Source: Pinibacter soli (lineage in GTDB: Bacteria; Bacteroidota; Bacteroidia; Chitinophagales; Chitinophagaceae). From it: a stretch of DNA of 64,000 nt. The DNA is taken from positions 2,584,189-2,648,188 of the forward strand of contig NZ_JASBRG010000007.1 of NCBI RefSeq assembly GCF_029961145.1, read 5' to 3'. The notes below the pieces were generated by a model. That model was not told the DNA's origin. It did not search any database and saw only the letters and a program-made list of their open reading frames with translations. Shown here one piece after another: positions 41,562 through 51,300 of the stretch. A program made the position numbers and the translations under genes. Each line of letters opens with the position of its first letter. The first letter of the stretch is position 1.

Positions 41562-44441
41562 TTACAGTTTTACAAACTTTTTGACAACTGGTTTTTGGGT
41601 TCCTTCATAAATTGTTTCCAGATAATACATTCCTGCTGGCAGTTTCGAAATATCCACTTGTTGCTGTACCTGACCTGCTTGCTTAGAATAACTATATTGA
41701 GTCACAATTTTTCCATTAACATCAAGCACAACGAACTTGTAGTTTCCAACAAATTCATTGTTGAACGTAACAGTGATCTGGCTGGTTGCAGGGTTTGGAT
41801 AAATGCTTGGTTCTTTCGCCAAATCATTGACCTTAGTGCTTCCTGCATTTACATCAGAGATCAAAGCCTGTGTGCTCATTCCCGCTACAATAGACGGCGC
41901 AGTCTGTGTTTTCACGGTTAATACTACATCGTCGGTTGAAGCCAAACCATCATTGTCCGTTACTTTCAGGCGGAAGGTGTAAGTTCCGGCAACCAGGTTT
42001 TGTATTGTTGGGAACATTCCGTTACCTGCCAGTATTGATGCACTGTTAGGTCCGCCCACCTGTGACCATGCCCATGCTGTAATGGTTCCATCAGGATCGT
42101 ATGATGCAGCACCACTCAGGTATGCGTAGCTGTTAGTTGTGCTAAAATCATTGCCAGCCTTTGCAACCGGCGGTTTACCGTTTGGAACAACCTTGACATT
42201 TACTTCGTCAAATGCTGTTGCACCAAGATTATCCGTAACAGTTAATCTGAACGTATATGTGCCGCCCGCCAATTTTTGAATCGTTGGGAACATCGTATTT
42301 CCGGACAGCAAAGTTGCTGTGTTCGGCCCGCTTAGCTGCTGCCATGCCCATGTTACAATGCTTCCATCAAGATCGTAGGAGCCGGCGCCACTCAAATAAG
42401 CATAGTCATTTGCGGTAGCGAAATCATCTCCTGCGTGTGCAATCGGAGGTTTGTTAGTTGCAACTACTGCCGCCGCGTTTACTGTAACCGCTACAGTGCT
42501 TGAAGCAGTTGCTCCGGAGTTGTCAGTTACCGTTAGGTTGAAAACGTATGATCCGGCAACCAGGCCCGTAACCTGTGTAGACACCGCAGATGGAGAAGCA
42601 ATTGAACCTGATGCAGGTCCGCTTACTTTACTCCACGCATATGTTGTAATAGTACCGTCATTATCTTTTGAACCACTACCATCAAGGGTTACCGCGTTTG
42701 TTGGCAATGTTATAACCTGTGGATTGCCTGCATTTGCTGTTGGAGGTTGGTTCGGAGCCGGATTTACAGTAACAGCTACGGTGCTCGAAGCAGTTGCTCC
42801 GGAGTTGTCAGTTACCGTTAGGTTGAAAACGTATGATCCGGCAACCAGGCCCGTAACCTGTGTAGACACTGCGGATGGAGAACTAATGGTAGCGGCAGGT
42901 CCGCTTACTTTACTCCATGCATATGTTGTAATGGTGCCGTCATTATCTTTTGAACCGCTGCCATCAAGTGTAATACTGTTAGCAGGCAATGTAATGGTTT
43001 GTGCGGCTCCGGCATTTGCTGTTGGTGGTTGATTAGGCGCCGGGTTTACGGTAATTGCTACAGTGCTTGAAGCAGTCGCACCGGAGTTGTCTGTTACCGT
43101 TAGCTGGAAAACATAGGAACCCTGAACCAAACCTGTAATCTGTGTAGACATGGCAGATGGAGAACTAATGGTAGCGGCTGGTCCGCTTATCTTACTCCAT
43201 GCATATGTTGTAATGGTGCCATCGTTATCTTTTGAACCATTGCCATTGAGTGTTATACTGTTTACAGGCAATGTAATAGTTTGTGCGGTTCCGGCATTTG
43301 CTGTTGGCGGTTGATTAACTACTACAGCAGCATTTACGGAAATGGTAACATTGTCTGAAGAAGTTGCGCCGTCGTCATCAGTTACAGTTAATTGGAACAC
43401 ATATGTACCTACGGTCAAGTCTGTAACTTTTGTTGTCGCGTCAGATGGAGAAGCAATTGTGCCTGAAGCAGGTCCGCTTACTTTTGTCCATGAATATTTA
43501 GTAATGGAGCCGTCGCTGTCAGTTGACCCTGTCCCGTTTAATGTCACACTGCTTACAGGTAATGTAATTGCCTGATCGCCGCCTGCATTTGCAGCAGGTG
43601 CTACATTAGGAATTGAAGGTTTGCTCTGGGCGTTGTTGTCCTGGCCCTGGTTATCGTTATTATCACCATTGCGGGATAAAGTAAGCATCCATTCATACAC
43701 GTTAGGATTTTGAATGCTATGGCCGGGATCGAAGGCCCAATCCCAAATACCATGTCCGCCGTAGGGATAGTATGTAAATTTAGCTGCCAGCTTGGGACTG
43801 CATGAAGCTATTTTAATTTGAGCGTATTGTGTATTGCCCACGCCTACAGTACCGTCATCCATAGCGTGGAATGCCCACACTGCGGTTTTTGCCTGGTTAA
43901 GATTACAGAAGTCTGTTCCTTCACCGGTTCCGCAACATGGGATGATGCCCGCAAACTGATTGGCATTTTGTAATGAGTTAGTAGCGTATTTCCAAACACC
44001 ACCGCCACCAAGACTGATACCGCATAGGAAGATGCGGTTATTATCTATACTAAGATTGGATTTGGCATATTTTATCATCTCGTCTGTATAGAAGTTTTCC
44101 CAGCTTCCGTACTGCTTGTCGAGTTGAGGAGATAATACAAGAAATGTTTCCTGCTGCCCTGTATTAGGGTTGGTGAATGTCATTGTGTTACCGCCGGCGA
44201 TAAGGCGTGGAATCGCATTTGCCGTAACGTTATTAAGATCTGTAGTGCCGTTGCCTCTTTCACCAATTCCGTGCAGGAAGATGATGAGAGGATATTTTGT
44301 TTTTTTAGAATAATCCGCGGGTTTATATTCCAAAAAACCAATTTTCGTACCGTTGGTTGCAGTTAAACTGCGGGCCACCTGTTGCGCATTAGCGAACAGT
44401 GTTAAGACTAAAAATCCCGCAGCGAGTAGAATATTTTTCAT
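41562..44441 (-). CDS. Esterase-like secreted protein C: alpha/beta hydrolase, 6 PKD modules, T9SS type A sorting
   Basis: A 959-residue paralogue. The signal peptide ends LFANAQ. The hydrolase domain has LHGIGERGNGTTDL, Ser143 in CGISLGGGGVW, Asp195 or Asp196 in AFHAMDDGTV and His230 in YGGHGIWD. A short Asn/Asp/Gln linker (GDNNDNQGQDNNAQ) leads to six modules: four of the ITLP...DGSI/DGTI type and two of the AYLSG...NTMFPT type. Modules 2-4 are almost identical, and an 83-bp stretch of DNA is repeated without change at 42502-42584 and 42787-42869. The C-terminal type A sorting domain (SIYPNPATSQITVTF) is nearly the same as in protein D. Confidence 0.88.
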   Translation of the reverse strand: MKNILLAAGFLVLTLFANAQQVARSLTATNGTKIGFLEYKPADYSKKTKYPLIIFLHGIGERGNGTTDLNNVTANAIPRLIAGGNTMTFTNPNTGQQETFLVLSPQLDKQYGSWENFYTDEMIKYAKSNLSIDNNRIFLCGISLGGGGVWKYATNSLQNANQFAGIIPCCGTGEGTDFCNLNQAKTAVWAFHAMDDGTVGVGNTQYAQIKIASCSPKLAAKFTYYPYGGHGIWDWAFDPGHSIQNPNVYEWMLTLSRNGDNNDNQGQDNNAQSKPSIPNVAPAANAGGDQAITLPVSSVTLNGTGSTDSDGSITKYSWTKVSGPASGTIASPSDATTKVTDLTVGTYVFQLTVTDDDGATSSDNVTISVNAAVVVNQPPTANAGTAQTITLPVNSITLNGNGSKDNDGTITTYAWSKISGPAATISSPSAMSTQITGLVQGSYVFQLTVTDNSGATASSTVAITVNPAPNQPPTANAGAAQTITLPANSITLDGSGSKDNDGTITTYAWSKVSGPAATISSPSAVSTQVTGLVAGSYVFNLTVTDNSGATASSTVAVTVNPAPNQPPTANAGNPQVITLPTNAVTLDGSGSKDNDGTITTYAWSKVSGPASGSIASPSAVSTQVTGLVAGSYVFNLTVTDNSGATASSTVAVTVNAAAVVATNKPPIAHAGDDFATANDYAYLSGAGSYDLDGSIVTWAWQQLSGPNTATLLSGNTMFPTIQKLAGGTYTFRLTVTDNLGATAFDEVNVKVVPNGKPPVAKAGNDFSTTNSYAYLSGAASYDPDGTITAWAWSQVGGPNSASILAGNGMFPTIQNLVAGTYTFRLKVTDNDGLASTDDVVLTVKTQTAPSIVAGMSTQALISDVNAGSTKVNDLAKEPSIYPNPATSQITVTFNNEFVGNYKFVVLDVNGKIVTQYSYSKQAGQVQQQVDISKLPAGMYYLETIYEGTQKPVVKKFVKL
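42502..42869 (-). repeat. Internal direct repeats in paralogue C
   Basis: An identical 83-bp sequence occurs at 42502-42584 and 42787-42869, offset 285 bp (95 codons, one module). A third, diverged copy starts near 43068, a further 282 bp (94 codons) away. The spacing keeps the frame, so recombination between copies would add or delete whole modules. Confidence 0.85.
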
Positions 44442-44511
44442 AACTCAATGATTTTTGAAAAAAATACCAGGTTTAATTTCAATTACGGTTCATTGGGTCT
44501 TCACGATTAAT

Positions 44512-44664
44512 GTGAGAATTTGAAAATTTGAAAATTTGAAAATGCTGTACGTGGGTCTTTGTTAGGATATTGACAACTCTCAAATATTAGAAGTAATTGA
44601 ATTCTACTTTGAGAGCCACACAGAAACAATTCTCAAATCTTCAAATCTTCAAATTTTCAAATTA
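44512..44664. repeat. Spaced inverted repeat, TTTGAAAA class with core, directly 3' of paralogue D
   Basis: The arms GAATTTGAAAATTTGAAAAT (from about 44515) and TCAAATCTTCAAATTTTCAA (to 44660) flank a spacer of about 85 bases; the core AGCCACACAGAAACAATTCTC starts at 44614. It ends 3 bases before the stop of paralogue D. Confidence 0.7.
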
Positions 44665-44667
44665 GTA

Positions 44668-47235
44668 CTACAGTTTCACAAACTTCTTGCTAACTGCCTT
44701 TTGATTTCCTTCATAAATAGTTTCCAAATAATACATTCCTGCAGGCAGTTGGGAAATATCAAGTTGTTGTTTTACCTGACCAGCCTGCTTAGAATAGTTA
44801 TATTGAGTTACGATTTTTCCTTTTACATCATACACTACGAATTTGTAGTTGCCAACAAAATCGTTTGTGAATGTAACGGTGATCTGGTTTGTTGCAGGGT
44901 TTGGATAAATGCTTGGCTCTTTTGCAAGATCATTCACTTTCGTGCTTCCTGCGTTCACATCAGTGCTCAATGCCATTGTACTAACACCACCTGCTACGCC
45001 CGCAACTTTTGCTCCTACAGTTAACACTACATCGTCTGAAGCAGAAAGGCCACTGTTATCCGTTACTGTTACGCGGAAGGTATACGATCCTGAAATCAGG
45101 TTTTGTACTGTTGGGAACATTCCGTTTGCGGCAAGTATGGTTGCGTTGTTTGGTCCGCCAACCTGTGACCATGCCCATCCCGTGATGCTTCCATCGGGAT
45201 CGTACGATGCACCGCCGCTTAGGTATGCATAGTTGTTAGTTGTGCTGAAATCATTACCTGCATTGGCAACTGGAGGTTTACCGTTTGAACCAAGCGATAC
45301 ATTCACATTAGCGGAAGCGCTTGCACCAAGATTATCTGTTACTGTTAATCTGAATGTATAAGTACCGGCTACCATGTTGTTGATCGTTGGGAACATTGTA
45401 TTTCCACCAAGAATCCCAGCTGTATTAGGTCCGCTTACTTGCGTCCATGCCCATGTTGCAATACTTCCATCAGGGTCGTATGATGCACCACCGCTCAGGT
45501 ATGCGTAGTCTTTATATTGTGTTGTGAAATCCGCACCGGCATTTGCTATTGGCGGTTTGTTGTTTCCAACGGCTGCGTTTACGACGACTGATACTGTAGT
45601 TGTTCCTGTTGAGCCAAGGTTATCTGTTACTTTCAGCTGGAAGCTGTAAGTACCTGCCACGAGTCCGCTTACTGCAGTTGATTTTGCCGCAGCTGCGCTA
45701 ATTGTTGCCGTGTTAGGACCAGAAACCTGTGACCACTGATAGCTGCCAATAGAGCCATCGGGGTCGTAAGAGCCACTACCATCAAGCGTTGTAGAGTTTG
45801 TTGGCAAAGTAATGTTGGTTGTTCCGCTAATGCTTGCAGTGGGCTGTAAGTTTACAATAGCATTTGTTGAAATGCTGAATGCAACTGTATCATCAGAAGG
45901 CTTGCCAAAATTGTCTGTTACAACCAATCTGAATTTGTAGTTTCCTGTAATCAAGTTACTAATAGTTGGAAACGCAGTCGTTCCATCTTTAATAGTTGCT
46001 GTTACAGGTCCAGCAATTTGTGACCACTGATAAGATGCAATGCTGCCATCAGGATCATAAGAACCGGCACCACTAAGATATACAGTACTGTTTGTAGACG
46101 TAAAGTCATCTCCGGCTTTACATACCGGCGCAATGTCTGCACCGTATGTTGATTGCTCCAATACTCTTAACTGACCTGTTGAGGTTGCGCCTTTATCGTC
46201 TGTGATTGTTACCTGGAACACATATGTTCCTTCTACGAGATTGCTAACTGATGTGGTTGCAGAGGAAGGCGATGAAATTGTAGCAGTGCCGGGACCAGAA
46301 ACCTGAGTCCATCTGTATGAAGATACCGTACCATCGAAATCGTAAGACTTACTTGCGTCGAGGGTTGTAGAGTTTGTTGGTAGTACAAGAGAAATGTCAT
46401 TTGGCAATTGCACCACAGGCGCCTGGTTTACACCATTACCATTTGTACTTCTTCTTTTTGATAAGAACCATTCGTAAAGATTTGGATTGGCATATGTGTG
46501 CGTTTCATCGTAGCTCATATACCAGATGCCGTGTCCGCCAAGACCCGCAGGATAGTAAGTTACAATAGGTGCAGGATTTGGAGCGGGTGTACAACTATTA
46601 ATAAGTGCGACTGCATTTTGCGTCATGGTTACAGACACTGTACCATCATCCACTGCGTGGAAGGCCCATACAGGTAAATGAGCCTGCGCGATGTAGCACA
46701 TACCCGAAGCAGTATAGCTGGAACCGCACACAGGCGCGATTGCAGCGAAGATGCCTGCATTACCTGCCTTGCTGGATACATAATCCCAAGTACCGCCACC
46801 GCCGGCGCTTAAACCGGTAAGATACACACGGTCAGGATCGTAGTTAAGATTTGCCTTTGCATATTCCAGCATCGCATCTACATAGCCGTTAACCCAGCCT
46901 CCATATTTTGTATCCAGTTGTGGAGACAACACGAGAAAACTTTCTGTAGTTCCGTTAACTGTAAAAGTCATTGTAGAACCCCAGTAGATATCGCGTGGTA
47001 TACCATTTGCACATACATTGGGAAGATCGGTTGTACCATTACCGCGTTCACCAATACCGTGAAGAAAAATAATAAGAGGATATTTTTTGGCAGTGTTCGA
47101 TGCATTGTAGCCCGGTGGCCTAAAGTCATAGAACCCAACAAATAAACCAGCGGAGGACGTCATTGATCTCGCAACTTGTTGTGCGAAGGAGGAAGCACTA
47201 ATCAGTACTAACAAACCGAGTAAAAAGGATCTCAT
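44668..47235 (-). CDS. Esterase-like secreted protein D: alpha/beta hydrolase, 5 PKD modules, T9SS type A sorting
   Basis: An 855-residue paralogue; ATG 47235 is preferred over a TTG two codons upstream. The signal peptide ends ASSFAQ. The hydrolase domain has FLHGIGERGNGTTDL, Ser143 in TGLSAGGGGTWDY, Asp196 or Asp197 in AFHAVDDGTVSV and His235 in LGGHGIW. Five modules follow (PVVQLPNDISLVLPTNSTTL, then AGSYDPDG, ITLP, DYAYLSGG and NNYAYLSGG types). The sorting domain with SIYPNPATNQITVTF and AGMYYLETIYEGNQK matches protein C closely. Its hydrolase nucleophile loop (GLSAGGGG) is more like protein A, so domain exchange between paralogues is possible. Confidence 0.88.
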   Translation of the reverse strand: MRSFLLGLLVLISASSFAQQVARSMTSSAGLFVGFYDFRPPGYNASNTAKKYPLIIFLHGIGERGNGTTDLPNVCANGIPRDIYWGSTMTFTVNGTTESFLVLSPQLDTKYGGWVNGYVDAMLEYAKANLNYDPDRVYLTGLSAGGGGTWDYVSSKAGNAGIFAAIAPVCGSSYTASGMCYIAQAHLPVWAFHAVDDGTVSVTMTQNAVALINSCTPAPNPAPIVTYYPAGLGGHGIWYMSYDETHTYANPNLYEWFLSKRRSTNGNGVNQAPVVQLPNDISLVLPTNSTTLDASKSYDFDGTVSSYRWTQVSGPGTATISSPSSATTSVSNLVEGTYVFQVTITDDKGATSTGQLRVLEQSTYGADIAPVCKAGDDFTSTNSTVYLSGAGSYDPDGSIASYQWSQIAGPVTATIKDGTTAFPTISNLITGNYKFRLVVTDNFGKPSDDTVAFSISTNAIVNLQPTASISGTTNITLPTNSTTLDGSGSYDPDGSIGSYQWSQVSGPNTATISAAAAKSTAVSGLVAGTYSFQLKVTDNLGSTGTTTVSVVVNAAVGNNKPPIANAGADFTTQYKDYAYLSGGASYDPDGSIATWAWTQVSGPNTAGILGGNTMFPTINNMVAGTYTFRLTVTDNLGASASANVNVSLGSNGKPPVANAGNDFSTTNNYAYLSGGASYDPDGSITGWAWSQVGGPNNATILAANGMFPTVQNLISGSYTFRVTVTDNSGLSASDDVVLTVGAKVAGVAGGVSTMALSTDVNAGSTKVNDLAKEPSIYPNPATNQITVTFTNDFVGNYKFVVYDVKGKIVTQYNYSKQAGQVKQQLDISQLPAGMYYLETIYEGNQKAVSKKFVKL

Positions 47236-47382
47236 TTGCAATCAGATTTTTTTCAGATTTTTCATTTACTTTCTAAACTACAGGGCATACCTCTCCTGTT
47301 TCACTCCACATGCAATTTTGTACATACAAAACTTTACATGGATGAATAGTAGCATCCGTCCTGCTTTCACATAAAATAAGAA

Positions 47383-47598
47383 TTGAATAAGCTTTCGGTA
47401 GGGGTAACAGAAATCCAGTACGTGAGTGAGTCTCGCATTTACCACTTTTCAAAATGCGTTTCAACAATTGAATATCTAACGGTGTACCTTAACCTCAAAT
47501 TCTTTCCTTATGATGTCGAACATTCATTGTTCCGTTTCACGGAGTTTTCTAAGAGCAATATCTATACCAAAATGGATGAAATGAGAATAACGGTATAA
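47383..47598 (+). CDS. Weak candidate small ORF, possibly a degenerate regulator fragment
   Basis: A TTG-started frame of 71 codons on the strand opposite to the array. The segment EIQYVSESRIYHFSKCVS followed by YLTVYLNLK faintly resembles the beta-strand order of LytTR DNA-binding domains, but the match is poor and the frame is short. It may not be a gene. Confidence 0.2.
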   Translation: MNKLSVGVTEIQYVSESRIYHFSKCVSTIEYLTVYLNLKFFPYDVEHSLFRFTEFSKSNIYTKMDEMRITV

Positions 47599-48183
47599 GT
47601 TTTTTATGTTATTTGAAATTTAGCCGCATCTCAATGTTGATGCGATTCTTCCCCAACCAGCAGTGCATACCTGCATAAGATTCTGACTCCGCTTTTCGAA
47701 ACGTATAACGAGATTTTAAAATATCTAATTACACCCCAAAATCCATCCCATTTCAGTTTTCTTCATCGCATCTTTTCAGACCATTGCAAATGAGCCTGTT
47801 AGTCAAATTATTTTTTTAATATTAAGCTGATTCAGGCCTCCGAAAAAATAAATTGCACATCAATGGGTGTCCATCTGACAAGTATTGCGATTGGCAAAGG
47901 TTTCACGTTATACCAAAAAAAAATCATTTTTTACTTATTAGGTAAAAAATAGAAATTTATCTTTTTCGGAATGCGAAATTAGTTCTCTTCACCTAACCAC
48001 CAAAGCACAAGAACCAATTTAGATTATAATTAATATGATTCGGGTCTAACCAATTTGTGAAAATCTAATAAAATATATTTGTAATATATAACTAAGCAAA
48101 ATTTCAATACATAACGGTAAAGAACGTGCGATCTCTGTGCTTCCAGCGGTAGATCGTTGTGTAAAATTTTTTCGGCCCATCAA

Positions 48184-48197
48184 CTAACGATCGTTAG
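48184..48197. promoter_or_regulatory. Perfect 14-bp palindrome, possible operator
   Basis: CTAACGATCGTTAG is self-complementary. It lies between the end of paralogue E and the A/T-rich gap; no adjoining promoter is evident, so a binding-site role is only a possibility. Confidence 0.3.
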
Positions 48198-48262
48198 CAT
48201 ATATCTCCCACGAATATGCGCAAAAGCAACAGGGTCAGCGACATGCAGGGGATAAAATGCAA

Positions 48263-48282
48263 AAAGGGCCTTGCGGCCCTTT
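48263..48282 (-). terminator. Terminator of esterase paralogue E
   Basis: AAAGGGCC-ttgc-GGCCCTTT is a perfect 8-bp stem, 26 bases after the stop at 48308; on the minus strand a T-rich stretch follows (TTTTTGCATTTT). Confidence 0.8.
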
Positions 48283-48307
48283 CTTTATCAGTGATTAAAT
48301 TCTTCAA

Positions 48308-51300
48308 TTATAGTTTAATGAACTTCTTAACGGCGCCGGCTGATTTGCCATCCACCATTATCTGCATGTAGTAAACTCCACGAGGCAGTTTGGAAACATC
48401 CAGTTGTTGCTGGAAGTCTGAGGTGCGTTTGTCGGAGTTCGCTGTCATTTGCACTTTTCCGGTGGCGTCAAATATTGCTATTTGCACTTTACCGGTAAGC
48501 CTATTGTTCAATGAGAGCTTCGCCGCTCCCTGAACAGGATTCGGATACAACAATGCAGATTCCGCGTTTGCAGAGATATCATTTCTAAGTGTTCCCGCTA
48601 TCAGCGCATTAGGAATAACTGTTTCAGTAACAGATGGTATTGCTGTAACTGTAACATAGTCGCTGGATGAGAATCCTGCATCATCTGTAACGACCAAATT
48701 GAATCTGTAAATACCCGGTACAAGGTTGGAAACAGTTGGGAACATAGTATTGCCGCCGCTGATAGTTGCAACATTTGGTCCGATCGCTTGCATCCAATTG
48801 AATGAAACGATATGACCATCAAGATCGTAAGAACCTGCGCCACTCAGGTATGCCCACGTGTTGGAAGTAACAAAATCAAATCCTGCTTTAGCCACAGGCA
48901 GCTGATCTGTTGTAAGTATCACGTGTACAGTTGCACTGCCTGTACCGCCTCTGTTATCAGTTACAACCAGTGTCAAATCCAGTTCTCCGGTTTTCACGCC
49001 TATTAATGTGATCTTATCCCTGTCAAATGCCGATAAACTCACAAGTTCTGGTTTTGTAGCGGTCCAATGGAATGATACGATAGAACCGTCAGGATCGAAT
49101 GATTGTGAGGCGTTAAGGTCAAATCTGCCATTCGGAATTGTAATTATAATTTGAGACGGAATAACGGCTACAGGGTCCCTATTGGCGTTTACTGTAAATG
49201 AAACCTGGTCGTTTGCCGTTGCGCCCATATCGTCTGTTACCACAACTTTGTACACATATGTTCCTGCTACAAGACCTTGCACTGTTGGGAACATGGTATT
49301 GCCGGAAAGAACAGTTGGTGTGTTAGGCCCGCTCACCTGTGACCACTGGAAGCCGGCTATTGTTCCGTCAGGATCGTAGGAAGCGCCTGCGCTCAGGTAA
49401 ACAAAATTATCGTTGGTACTAAAGTCATTGCCCGCATTTGCAACAGGCGGTTTGTTGTTTCCAGAACCCACTACTACTTTCGTTTGAGCCGTATTTGTAG
49501 CGCCCTGGTTATCGGTAACCATCAACTGGAATACGTAAGTGCCTTCAACAAGATTGGTCACCTTTGTTTTAGCCTTGTCCGGTGAACTTATATTACCGCC
49601 TGAAGGTCCACTTACCTTTGTCCATGCATAGATAGTAATGGAGCCATCAGGATCGCTGGAGGCGCTACCGTCGAGGTCGGCTGTGTTGGCAGGTATTATT
49701 ACTGTCTGATCTAAACCTGCATTTGCAACAGGAGGCCTATTTGCACCGAGCATTTGCAAAGCGACTGTATCATCATCTGTTGCGCCGTAATTATCTGTTA
49801 CCAGCACGCGGAACTTATATGTTCCTGATACAAGGTTCTGCACAGTCGGGAACATTGAGTTGCCTGCAAGAATAGTAGCTGTATTTGGTCCTGACACCTG
49901 TGACCACAAAAAGGTGGTGATCTTACCATCAGGGTCGTATGATGCGCCTGCACTCAGGTACGCAAAATTATCCGAGGTGGTAAAGTCGTTACCAGCGTTT
50001 GCAATCGGCGGTTTGTTATTTGATGGAGGTGGATTTACAATAACTTGTACTGAGTCCATATCTGTTTTGCCGGCAACGTCGGTTACCTTCAAAGTGTAAT
50101 AATAGGTTCCTGGTTTGAGGCCCGTAACGGTTGTCTTATACAGTTCCGGAGTTTTGATGTCATCGCCGGTAGATCCTGAAGCTTTTTGCCAAAGGAAATT
50201 ACTAATTACAAAATTATCAGGATCGTATGATTTTTGGCCGTTAAGGTGAATGCTATCGCTTGGCGCATTAATGGTTGTATCAGCTTCTGCAACCGCAACC
50301 GGAGGAGAATCCAGTGCAGGGTCTCCTTTAACACTAATATTTACAACATCGTAACCTTTTAGCCCCTTGTCGTTGGTAACTTCTAAGGTTGCAACGTGTA
50401 GTCCCGGTGTAAGATTGCTGTACACTGTTACTGCACTGTTAGGATTCTCAATGGCTCCTCTTAGTGCCTTTTCCTGTGCGCTCCACCTGTATGAAACAAT
50501 TGTTCCACCATTAGGATCATAAGATGCGCGGCCATCGAGCACGGTTGAATTTCTAGGATAATTCAGAATAACATCCGGTCCAGCCTCAGCAACAGGAAGC
50601 TGTGGTTCGGCTCCTTGTTTCGGGTGCATCAGGAACCATTCATAAAGGTTAGGGTTCTGAATGCCATGGCCGGTGTCATACCCTTTGTCCCACGCATTAT
50701 GGCCGCCATTTGGATAATAAGTGAACTGACGCGGCTCGTTATGATTAGGGTCGCAGTTATCAAGCGTCATTTGAGCGTATTGTGTATTACCTACGGACAC
50801 CGTACCATCGTCCATATTGTGAAATGCCCAGCAGGCCACTCTGTCGTATGCTACCCAGCAAAAATACTGTTGAGTTTCACCAGTTCCGCAGATAGGTCCG
50901 ATACCAGCCAATTGTGCCGCATGGGTAGTATCACTACTGGACCATCGCCAGGTTCCTCCGCCACCGAGGCTAAGACCGGTAAGATATATCCGGTTAACGT
51001 CAACACTTAAATTATTCTTGGCATACTTCATCATTTCGTCTGTATAGAAATCCTGCCAGTTACCATAATTGGAAGCCAGTTGGGGAGCCAGCACTATAAA
51101 GCTGCTCGTTACACCGTTTACTGTAAAGGTCATGGTTGCTCCCGCTCTGAGCAGTCGCGGAATGCCCTGATTCAATACTTTGCCCAAATCACTGGTGCCA
51201 TTTCCCACTTCTCCTGCACCGTGCAGGAACACAATGAGCGGATACTTTTTTGCGGGGTCATAGCCTGCAGGAAGGAACCTATAAAAGCCGATGGCGGTTC

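Larger units (their letters stand above)
47242..48307. other. 1.07-kb gap between paralogues D and E
   Basis: The longest gene-poor stretch of the array. It is very A/T-rich in 47,600-48,100, has one weak frame at 47383-47598, a perfect 14-bp palindrome CTAACGATCGTTAG (48184-48197), and ends with the terminator of paralogue E. No spaced inverted repeat of the common classes is seen here. Confidence 0.55.

Noticed and set aside
42451-43032. Plus-strand frame of 193 codons opposite paralogue C
   Set aside because: Its repetitive translation is the shadow of the PKD module repeats; similar shadows occur opposite other paralogues.
42502-43150. Diversity-generating retroelement or variable-repeat cassette
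   Set aside because: No reverse transcriptase or template repeat with adenine-specific differences; simple module duplication explains the pattern.
37788-44664. CRISPR array reading of the recurrent intergenic repeats
   Set aside because: Repeats are kilobases apart, inverted, not evenly spaced and no cas genes are present.
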